Assembly (NCBI GenBank): GCA_027071965.1
Contig: JALSYJ010000012.1
Location: forward strand, 1-6,083
Reading direction: 5' to 3'
DNA length: 6,083 bases
DNA from: Robiginitomaculum sp.
Lineage (GTDB): Bacteria; Pseudomonadota; Alphaproteobacteria; Caulobacterales; Maricaulaceae
Both the position numbers and the translations under genes were made by a program. Of the stretch, positions 1 to 5,726 are shown in pieces. Under the pieces are notes generated by a model that searched no databases, was not told where the DNA came from, and was given only the letters and a program-made list of their open reading frames with translations. The stretch's first letter is position 1; every line of letters begins with the position of its first letter.

Positions 1-28
1 CGGTTTCGGAAAAATAGGGTGATGTAAA

Positions 29-47
29 ATCGCCCGTTCGTGGCGAT
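29..47 (+). other. small hairpin upstream of the terminator
   Basis: ATCGCC at 29-34 is perfectly complementary to GGCGAT at 42-47, giving a 6-bp stem with a 7-base loop. No T-run follows, so it does not look like a terminator by itself. It lies 11 bases before the strong terminator hairpin, in what is probably the 3' untranslated end of the gene left of the window. It might stabilise the 3' end of that transcript or be chance; a stem this short is weak evidence. Confidence 0.3.
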
Positions 48-58
48 CATAAGCTTCC

Positions 59-93
59 AAAAGGAAAGACGGTTCGCCGCCTTTCCTTTTTTT
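59..93 (+). terminator. Rho-independent terminator of the upstream operon
   Basis: AAAAGGAAAG (59-68) pairs without mismatch to CTTTCCTTTT (81-90). An A/C mismatch (69 and 80) separates this from an inner CGG/CCG stem (70-72 with 77-79) closed by a TTCG loop (73-76). The T-run occupies 87-93, partly inside the 3' arm. This is a classic intrinsic terminator for rightward transcription. It probably ends the unit that in related alphaproteobacteria carries rplU and rpmA, although that gene is not visible here. The T-run ends only 8 bases before the first start codon of the following gene, which is unusually close. Confidence 0.85.
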
Positions 94-101
94 ATGAAAA
101 T

Positions 102-662
102 ATGCTTATGCCCAATTTTATCAAAACCTCCCGCTTGTCGTTGACGCCCTTTGAGCGAACAGACATCGACCGATTTATTGAACTGGTAAATGATGAGGCT
201 GTGGCACTAAGCCTTGCCAGCTTACCACTTCCGTTCACAGCACCCGATGCCCAGGCATGGCTTGCTGACCGAGAGCAACAGCAAGCATCCACTAATAAAT
301 ATTTATTTGCAATCAAAACCAAAACATCTGGTTTCATCGGTGTCATTGGCATGGACAGACAGGACGAAAAATTGTTTGATCTTGGGTATTGGTTGGGGCG
401 TGAATTTTGGGGACAAGGTTATGCCAGCGAAGCGGCATCCGCCATACTGCATTGGGCAGAAACCAATGTTGGCATCAAAGCGATTACCGCCGGATATTTT
501 CAGGATAATCCAGCTTCAGGGCGGGTGCTGGAAAAATCCGGGTTTTTACACACCGGAGTGAAAACCATGCGATACAGTCAGGCGCGCGGTAAAAAAGTCA
601 AAAGCATAGGCATGATCTGGCTGGGAAACACATTTGTAAGTCATGCGGGAGAAGTTTTATGA
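102..662 (+). CDS. GNAT family N-acetyltransferase, RimJ/RimL-like (first of tandem pair)
   Basis: The 186-residue product is a single GNAT domain of the RimJ/RimL type (Acetyltransf_3), a usual length for the family. These enzymes move the acetyl group of acetyl-CoA to an amine, often a protein N-terminus such as that of a ribosomal protein, or a small molecule. The N-terminal strand TSRLSLTPF (9-17) is the typical family opening. The acetyl-CoA loop is FWGQGYASEA (102-111), and the late strand/helix region is ITAGYFQDNPAS (128-139) followed by SGF (146-148). Start codons at 102 or 108 are both possible; neither has a clear Shine-Dalgarno, because the terminator occupies the space upstream. 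The stop overlaps the next gene's start as ATGA. It is a paralogue of that gene. The family is certain, the substrate unknown; cytoplasmic, with no signal peptide or membrane segment. Confidence 0.9.
   Translation: MLMPNFIKTSRLSLTPFERTDIDRFIELVNDEAVALSLASLPLPFTAPDAQAWLADREQQQASTNKYLFAIKTKTSGFIGVIGMDRQDEKLFDLGYWLGREFWGQGYASEAASAILHWAETNVGIKAITAGYFQDNPASGRVLEKSGFLHTGVKTMRYSQARGKKVKSIGMIWLGNTFVSHAGEVL
647..651 (+). promoter_or_regulatory. Shine-Dalgarno for the second GNAT gene
   Basis: GGGAG at 647-651 sits 7 bases before the ATG at 659, inside the last codons of the preceding acetyltransferase gene. It is the clearest ribosome binding site in the window. It supports the start at 659 and suggests efficient re-initiation as ribosomes finish the upstream gene. 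Confidence 0.65.
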
Positions 663-1177
663 ACATTGAAACAAGGCGACTGCTTTTGCGGGAGTTTAGT
701 CTGTCTGACGCACCCCGGCTGACTGAGATGATTGCTGTGCCCGAAATTATCCGCATGCTGGAACGACCGCCATGGCCATATCATTTAAGCGATGCAAAAT
801 TGTGGCTGCGCACATTAAAGGGCCGCCGACAAAGCGGCGAATCCTATGCTTATGCTATTGATATACCAGATGAAAAATTGATTGGCTGTATTAGCTTGGA
901 AAAGAAAAATTCTGATGTGTTCGGCCTTGGCTATTGGATCGGTAAGGATTTCTGGGGGCAAGGCTATGCGAGCGAGGCAGCTCATGCACTGATGAAGTGG
1001 GCTGTGGAGGAAATGAAAATTACAGCAATTACAGCCGGATATTTTGAAGATAATCTGGCATCAGCAAAACTATTGTCAAATCTTGGGTTTGTGGCTACAG
1101 GGTCTTTTTGCACTATAAACAATCCCCTGCGCGATAAACCTGTGAATTGTTTAGCCATGCGCTGGGATGCTCCGTAA
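659..1177 (+). CDS. GNAT family N-acetyltransferase, RimJ/RimL-like (second of tandem pair)
   Basis: The 172-residue product is a second single-domain GNAT of the Acetyltransf_3 (RimJ/RimL) group, expected to transfer acetyl from acetyl-CoA to an amine; the acceptor is not readable from the sequence. It opens with the family strand IETRRLLLREF (3-13). It carries the acetyl-CoA loop FWGQGYASEA (98-107), then ITAGYFEDNLAS (124-135) and LGF (142-144). It shares these blocks nearly residue for residue with the upstream GNAT, so the two are tandem duplicates that have since diverged, especially at the N-terminal half and C-terminus. The start is supported by a good Shine-Dalgarno and the ATGA overlap, implying translational coupling. 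Two GNAT genes before obgE is an arrangement known from several alphaproteobacteria. No signal peptide or membrane segment is visible. Confidence 0.9.
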   Translation: MNIETRRLLLREFSLSDAPRLTEMIAVPEIIRMLERPPWPYHLSDAKLWLRTLKGRRQSGESYAYAIDIPDEKLIGCISLEKKNSDVFGLGYWIGKDFWGQGYASEAAHALMKWAVEEMKITAITAGYFEDNLASAKLLSNLGFVATGSFCTINNPLRDKPVNCLAMRWDAP

Positions 1178-1242
1178 TAAAAATCCAGTAAATACCAGTG
1201 TCTTTCTTTGCGCTGATGGGTACAAAGCCGTAAAAGCATATT
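1178..1242 (+). other. 65-base spacer before obgE
   Basis: This is the longest gap between genes in the window. It contains no strong terminator; a 5-bp CTTTG/CAAAG inverted repeat (1206-1210 with 1223-1227) lacks a following T-run. No convincing -35/-10 pair is visible: TTGCGC at 1208 followed by TAAAAG at 1231 has 17-base spacing but a poor -10 that would make obgE nearly leaderless. The spacer also lacks a clear Shine-Dalgarno before the obgE ATG. A separate obgE promoter here is possible but not shown. Confidence 0.4.
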
Positions 1243-2283
1243 ATGAAATTTCTTGATCAAGCAAAAATATATATTCAGGCTGGAGCCGGCGGTGCTGGTT
1301 CGGTATCGTTTCGGCGTGAAAAAAACGTGGCTCGTGGCGGGCCTGATGGCGGTGATGGCGGCAAAGGCGGTGATATCTGGATAGAGGCGGCTGATGGCCT
1401 TAATACCTTGATTGATTATCGTTATAAACAGCATTTTAAGGCAGGAACCGGCATGCACGGCATGGGTGGCAATCGTTCCGGTGCTGCTGGTGAGGATGTG
1501 GTGCTGCGCGTGCCAGTAGGAACGCAAGTGCTGGATGAAGATAGAGAAACCTTATTGCTGGACTTGACCCAAATTGGGCAACGTGAATGCTTGCTGGCGG
1601 GTGGTAATGGCGGCTGGGGCAATGCCCGGTTCAAATCTTCGGTCAATCAGGCTCCGCGAAAAGCCAATCCCGGTGAGCCAACTACGGATCGCTGGATATG
1701 GCTGCGCTTAAAACTATTTGCTGATGCCGGCCTGCTTGGTCTGCCCAATGCCGGAAAGTCTACTTTGCTGGCCAATGTTTCTGCGGCCAAACCAAAAACT
1801 GCGTCTTATCCGTTTACCACTTTGCACCCGTCATTGGGTGTGGTTGATATAGATCGCTCACGGCGTTTTGTGCTGGCGGATATTCCCGGTCTGATCGAAG
1901 GGGCTGCCGATGGTGCTGGATTAGGATCACGGTTTTTGGGTCATGTGGAGCGCACAGGGGTCTTATTACACCTGGTTGATGGTACCGATGATAATCCTGC
2001 ACAAGCCTACAGGATTATTCGTACTGAGCTAAGCAGTTATGGCGGCGGGTTGTCTGAGCGCCCGGAAATTGTAGCCTTGAACAAGATTGATGCCATGAGT
2101 GAAGAGGACATAGCCCGCAAGCGTGCTGAACTGTCCGAGGCCTGCGGATCAGAAGTCAGATTGATTTCTGGTGTTTCCGGCAAAGGACTGACTGCCCTTA
2201 TGAGCGATTTGGCACTCATTATCAAAACCGGCAGAAAACAAGAAGCCAGTAGCGGTGACGAGAGCAAACCATGGACACCGTAA
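1243..2283 (+). CDS. obgE: Obg/CgtA family ribosome-assembly GTPase
   Basis: ObgE (CgtA) is a cytoplasmic GTPase that binds the 50S subunit late in its assembly and links it to growth, stringent-response and cell-cycle control; it is usually essential. The 346-residue protein has the glycine-rich Obg fold at about 1-158, with repeated GG motifs at 15-44 and 119-126. The G domain follows at about 159-326: G1 GLPNAGKST (166-174), G2 FTTLHP (191-196), G3 DIPG (213-216), G4 NKID (280-283), and G5 near SGVSGKG (309-315). A short hydrophilic tail follows 327, and there is no OCT domain, as is common in alphaproteobacteria. G5 reads SG rather than the more usual SA. The start gives the canonical MKFLDQAKIYI opening but lacks a clear Shine-Dalgarno. 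The last 13 bases overlap proB. Identification is very secure. Confidence 0.97.
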   Translation: MKFLDQAKIYIQAGAGGAGSVSFRREKNVARGGPDGGDGGKGGDIWIEAADGLNTLIDYRYKQHFKAGTGMHGMGGNRSGAAGEDVVLRVPVGTQVLDEDRETLLLDLTQIGQRECLLAGGNGGWGNARFKSSVNQAPRKANPGEPTTDRWIWLRLKLFADAGLLGLPNAGKSTLLANVSAAKPKTASYPFTTLHPSLGVVDIDRSRRFVLADIPGLIEGAADGAGLGSRFLGHVERTGVLLHLVDGTDDNPAQAYRIIRTELSSYGGGLSERPEIVALNKIDAMSEEDIARKRAELSEACGSEVRLISGVSGKGLTALMSDLALIIKTGRKQEASSGDESKPWTP

Positions 2284-3404
2284 ATGCCAGGCAATTACTG
2301 CGTGCCGCCAGGCGTGTGGTGGTAAAGGTTGGATCATCCTTGCTGGTATCAAAGGCAAATGACCATTTGCGCCTTTCATGGATGCAGGCACTGGCTAGGG
2401 ATATATCAAGTTTGCGCCAACAGGGTTGTGATGTGGTATTGGTCAGCTCCGGGGCCGTGGCATTGGGCCGACAACTATCCGGCGCATCTGGAAAGTCTCT
2501 TAAACTTGAAGAAAAACAGGCAATGGCTGCGATTGGGCAGGTTGAACTGGCCGGTGCCTGGAAAAAATGTTTTGCACACCATGACATAGCAATTGGTCAG
2601 GTATTGTTGACCGTTGACGATACGGAAAACCGCCGCCGTTGGCTTAATTCCAGCTCTACCTTGCACACATTGTTAAAGCTTGGGGTTATGCCGTTGATAA
2701 ATGAAAATGACAGTGTGGCCAGTGATGAGATACGATATGGTGATAATGACAGGCTGGCGGCCAGAGCCGCACAAATGGTTGCAGCAGATTTGCTGGTTTT
2801 GCTTTCAGATGTAGATGGGCTTTACTCAGAGGATCCGCTTAACTCGAAAACCGCAACTCATATACCATTGGTTTTACGAATTACCGATGAAATAACCTCC
2901 ATGGCTGGGCATTCTGTTTCCGGCCCCGGAACCGGCGGCATGATAACCAAGGTGTTGGCCTCAGGGATTGCTTCTCCTGCGGGTTGCGCAACCATAATTG
3001 CCGACGGTCAGGAGCAAGCCCCATTGTCATCCTTGCTGGATGGCGCCAGAAACACGATATTCCTGCCGCAGGTGAAACCAGCTCAGGCTCGTAAAAACTG
3101 GATTGCCGGTTCAGTCCAGCCCAAGGGCCGGCTGCATGTTGATGCTGGCGCCGCCCATGCCTTGCGCGAGGGAGCTTCCTTGCTGGCAGCAGGTATAACT
3201 AAGGTGCATGGGCAGTTTGAGCGTGGCGAAGCGGTACACATCATGGATGACAAATCCAGAAATCTGGCGCTTGGTCTGGTATCGTATTCTGCGCAGGAAG
3301 TGATAAAAATCCGTGGATTGCGTTCCGATCAGATCCAGGGCGTTCTTGGTTATGCGGCGAGGAAAGCTGTGGTACATCGCGATAATATGGTGATAAGTGC
3401 GTAA
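2271..3404 (+). CDS. proB: glutamate 5-kinase
   Basis: ProB phosphorylates glutamate with ATP to gamma-glutamyl phosphate, the first and normally proline-inhibited step of proline synthesis; ProA, encoded next, takes the unstable product. The 377 residues fit the two-domain form. An amino-acid kinase domain (about 14-260) has VKVGSSLL (18-25), VSSGAVALGR (58-67), INENDSV (143-149), YGDNDRL (156-162), LLSDVDGLY (177-185) and GTGGMITK (220-227). A C-terminal PUA domain covers roughly 280-360. Residues matching the E. coli catalytic and substrate set (Lys10, Ser50, Asp137, Asn149) appear as Lys19, Ser60, Asp147 and Asn159. The ATG at 2271 lies inside the end of obgE, with a weak GAGAG at 2260-2264 as possible Shine-Dalgarno. 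No key residue is missing. Cytoplasmic. Confidence 0.97.
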   Translation: MDTVNARQLLRAARRVVVKVGSSLLVSKANDHLRLSWMQALARDISSLRQQGCDVVLVSSGAVALGRQLSGASGKSLKLEEKQAMAAIGQVELAGAWKKCFAHHDIAIGQVLLTVDDTENRRRWLNSSSTLHTLLKLGVMPLINENDSVASDEIRYGDNDRLAARAAQMVAADLLVLLSDVDGLYSEDPLNSKTATHIPLVLRITDEITSMAGHSVSGPGTGGMITKVLASGIASPAGCATIIADGQEQAPLSSLLDGARNTIFLPQVKPAQARKNWIAGSVQPKGRLHVDAGAAHALREGASLLAAGITKVHGQFERGEAVHIMDDKSRNLALGLVSYSAQEVIKIRGLRSDQIQGVLGYAARKAVVHRDNMVISA

Positions 3405-3406
3405 AA

Positions 3407-4675
3407 ATGGCAAAGAATATCGAACAAAACATGTTAAAAATGGCTGCGCAGGCCAAAGACGCCAGTAAAACTCTGGCGCGAGCTTCGGCAAAGCGTCGCT
3501 CCTTGGCAATTGAAGCCATTGCCGATGCACTTAACGGGTCTAAGGATGAAATATTACGTGCCAATAAACAGGATCTGGAACGGGCCAGCACGAACAAGGT
3601 TTCTGCGGCTTTTATAGACCGAATGTCTTTAAACCCACAGCGTTTAGACGCCATGGTGCAGACTTTGCGTGATATTGCATTACAGCCTGATCCGGTAGGT
3701 CGGGAAATGGAAAGCTGGGTACAACCAAATGGTCTGCAATTTAGTAAAACCTCAGTGCCATTGGGGGTTATCGGGATTATTTATGAAAGTCGCCCCAATG
3801 TAACGGCTGATGCTGCGGCGCTTTGTTTGCGCTCAGGCAATGCGGCGATTTTGCGTGGCGGCTCTGATGCGCTTGCTTCTTCACTGGCCATTTTTGCCGC
3901 TATTCAGGAAGGTTTAAGGGCAACAGAAATGCCCGAAGGGGCAGTGCAACTTGTGGCTCATACTGATCGTTCCGCCGTTGGCTTTATGTTGCAAGGGCTA
4001 AAGGGGCAACTTGATTTGGTAATCCCCAGAGGTGGTAAGTCTCTGGTGTCACGAATACAGCGTGATGCCAGAGTGCCGGTTCTTAGCCATTTGGACGGTA
4101 TTTGTCATGTGTATGTGCATAAGGATGCCGACCCGGAAATGGCGGTGGAAGTGGTACTAAACAGCAAGATGCGCCGGGTTGGGATTTGCGGCGCTGCGGA
4201 GTGTTTGCTGGTCGATGATAAATGTGCGGCGGATACTTTGCCTAAAATTGTTGATGCATTACATGATGCTGGATGTGAATTGCGGGCAGATGCTGCGGCT
4301 CGCAAGATAGACGCTCGCATGAAAACTGCCAGCGCTGATGACTGGGGCCGCGAGTTTTTGGCACCAATACTGGCCGTGCGGCTGGTTCGTGATCTGGATG
4401 AAGCTGTGGCGTTTATAGAAAAATATGGCTCCGGGCATACCGATGCCATAATTACCGATAATCAACAGCTAGCCCGGCAGTTTCAGGCACAGGTGGACAG
4501 CGCAATTGTTTTGCATAATGCCTCTACCCAGTTTGCTGATGGCGGAGAATTTGGTTTTGGCGCCGAGATCGGTATCGCCACGGGAAAACTGCATGCTCGT
4601 GGCCCTGTTGGTGCGATGCAATTGACTTCATACAAATATCTGGTGAGCGGAAATGGGCAAAAGCGGGCCGAATAG
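3407..4675 (+). CDS. proA: gamma-glutamyl phosphate reductase (glutamate-5-semialdehyde dehydrogenase)
   Basis: ProA reduces gamma-glutamyl phosphate with NADPH to glutamate-5-semialdehyde, which cyclises to pyrroline-5-carboxylate; a separate ProC, not in this window, would finish proline. The 422-residue protein has the expected length and aldehyde-dehydrogenase fold. Visible family blocks are VPLGVIGIIYESRPNVT (117-133), GNAAILRGGSDA (144-155), PRGGK (207-211), HLDG (228-231), the catalytic cysteine in RRVGICGAAE (Cys261), GSGHTDAI (341-348) and EFGFGAEIGIAT (381-392). Its ATG follows the proB stop after two bases, so the pair is surely co-transcribed and probably co-translated, which fits handover of a labile intermediate. 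The last 23 bases overlap the annotated nadD start. No damage is seen. Confidence 0.97.
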   Translation: MAKNIEQNMLKMAAQAKDASKTLARASAKRRSLAIEAIADALNGSKDEILRANKQDLERASTNKVSAAFIDRMSLNPQRLDAMVQTLRDIALQPDPVGREMESWVQPNGLQFSKTSVPLGVIGIIYESRPNVTADAAALCLRSGNAAILRGGSDALASSLAIFAAIQEGLRATEMPEGAVQLVAHTDRSAVGFMLQGLKGQLDLVIPRGGKSLVSRIQRDARVPVLSHLDGICHVYVHKDADPEMAVEVVLNSKMRRVGICGAAECLLVDDKCAADTLPKIVDALHDAGCELRADAAARKIDARMKTASADDWGREFLAPILAVRLVRDLDEAVAFIEKYGSGHTDAIITDNQQLARQFQAQVDSAIVLHNASTQFADGGEFGFGAEIGIATGKLHARGPVGAMQLTSYKYLVSGNGQKRAE

Positions 4676-5321
4676 GAATTTTTCCTCAAGGGCGCAAGTG
4701 GAAGCCCTGGCCCCGAAGATGCGGGTGGGATTATTTGGTGGCAGCTTTAATCCTGCACATGCGGGCCATGTTCATGTAGCAGAAACCGCGCGCAAACGTC
4801 TGGCCCTGCACCGGGTATTATGGCTGGTTTCTCCGGGTAACCCGCTAAAACAACCAGAGGCATGGGATGGATATGAGCGCAGATCGGCCAGTGCCAGGGC
4901 CATAACTTCAAATTTGCCAGCACAATTTGTCTGTGAAAGCGAGGCGGTATTTGGCACCAGATACTCAAATGACACTGTTGCCGGGATCAAACAAAGATGG
5001 CCAGAAGTTCACTTTGTCTGGTTAATGGGTGCAGATAATCTGGCAAATTTTCATTTGTGGCGAAACTGGCAGCAATTGGCTAAAAGCATTCCAATTGCTG
5101 TGATTGCCCGCTCCAGTGATTCGGTGCGTGCCCGACTGTCTCCGTTTGTCCAAAGGTTTGCCCATTATCGCAAGCCTGCAGAAGCGGCTCAGTCATTAGT
5201 GGCAGATCAGGCCCCGGCATGGGTATATTTAACTGCACCCTATTGTGAACTCTCCTCTACTGCTATACGTGAAGCCACCAATATGGCCGGGCCTACTATT
5301 GGTGGGCGCAGCAAATCTTGA
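4653..5321 (+). CDS. nadD: nicotinate-nucleotide adenylyltransferase
   Basis: NadD joins nicotinate mononucleotide and ATP to make nicotinate adenine dinucleotide, the penultimate step of NAD synthesis, in the cytoplasm. The nucleotidyltransferase signature is GLFGGSFNPAHAGH (26-39), with the HxGH pair at His36 and His39. SPGNPLK (60-66), WLMGADNLANFHLW (123-136) and the closing SSTAIR (201-206) are also typical of the family. FNPPH is more common than the FNPAH seen here. The annotated ATG gives a 222-residue form with about 22 polar residues before the first strand and overlaps proA by 23 bases. Alternatives in frame are GTG at 4698, preceded by an AAGG, and ATG at 4719, directly before the core MRVGLFGG. 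Alphaproteobacterial NadDs often carry a short extension, so the true start is open while the function is secure. Confidence 0.95.
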   Translation: MGKSGPNRNFSSRAQVEALAPKMRVGLFGGSFNPAHAGHVHVAETARKRLALHRVLWLVSPGNPLKQPEAWDGYERRSASARAITSNLPAQFVCESEAVFGTRYSNDTVAGIKQRWPEVHFVWLMGADNLANFHLWRNWQQLAKSIPIAVIARSSDSVRARLSPFVQRFAHYRKPAEAAQSLVADQAPAWVYLTAPYCELSSTAIREATNMAGPTIGGRSKS

Positions 5322-5345
5322 AAACAGTATGGACATGCAGAATAA

Positions 5346-5726
5346 ATGAATACCTCAACAACAAAAGCCGGGCCGCAAATGGACTCCGGGCAATTGCTGG
5401 ATTTGTTGCATCATGAACTAAAGGAAAACAAGGCCGAAGATATTGTCATTATCGATCTGGCTGGCAAGTCTTCGGTTGCTGATTATCTACTGATTGCAAG
5501 TGGCCGTTCCCAGCGTCATGTGAGCGCTATTGCAGATTATGTGCTACGTGCCGCCAAAGACGCAGGATTGGGTCATTTATCTACAGAAGGATTGTCCAGC
5601 GGCGATTGGATTTTGATAGATGCCGGTGATGTAATACTACACCTGTTTAGGCCTGAAGTGCGTGAATACTATAATCTGGAAAAGATCTGGTCGGTTTCTG
5701 TGACTGCAAAAACAGAAGAAACATGA
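5346..5726 (+). CDS. rsfS: ribosomal silencing factor RsfS (Iojap/DUF143 family)
   Basis: RsfS binds protein L14 on the 50S subunit and blocks joining with the 30S, damping translation when nutrients run low. The 126-residue product has the whole family core: DIVIIDLAGKSSVADY (32-47), ASGRSQRHV (51-59), EGLSSGDWILIDAGDV (81-96) and FRPEVREYYNLEKIW (101-115). About 12 polar residues precede the core. Met12 (ATG at 5379) is an alternative start, and neither ATG has a strong Shine-Dalgarno. The gene lies 24 bases after nadD and its stop overlaps rlmH as ATGA. The nadD-rsfS-rlmH order is widely conserved in proteobacteria and places it with other large-subunit functions. Identification is secure; the start is likely but not proven. 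Confidence 0.96.
   Translation: MNTSTTKAGPQMDSGQLLDLLHHELKENKAEDIVIIDLAGKSSVADYLLIASGRSQRHVSAIADYVLRAAKDAGLGHLSTEGLSSGDWILIDAGDVILHLFRPEVREYYNLEKIWSVSVTAKTEET

Noticed and set aside
1..58. Possible 3' end of rpmA (ribosomal protein L27) at the left edge, for example a frame ending in VSEK then TAG at 15-17.
   Set aside because: Synteny makes rpmA the likely neighbour, but the few codons available match no L27 motif, and all three forward frames stop within the first 30 bases, so no gene can be assigned.
214..561. 115-codon + strand open frame within the first GNAT gene.
   Set aside because: It is an out-of-frame shadow; the GNAT motifs are all in the other frame.
1206..1242. Candidate promoter or terminator before obgE (TTGCGC with TAAAAG; CTTTG/CAAAG inverted repeat).
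   Set aside because: The -10 is a poor match and would leave almost no leader, and the inverted repeat is only 5 bp with no T-run.
1288..1370. GGC/GGT-rich repetitive stretch resembling a short tandem repeat.
   Set aside because: It encodes the glycine-rich Obg domain, whose GG motifs are conserved in the family, so it is coding constraint and not a separate repeat element.
982..1527. 181-codon open frame on the - strand across the end of the second GNAT gene and the start of obgE.
   Set aside because: It lies opposite two well-supported genes and shows no recognisable motif; its length is explained by the codon pattern of the genes on the + strand.
3111..3654. Two overlapping - strand open frames of about 138 codons across the proB/proA junction.
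   Set aside because: Both lie opposite intact proB and proA, with no ribosome binding site or family motif.
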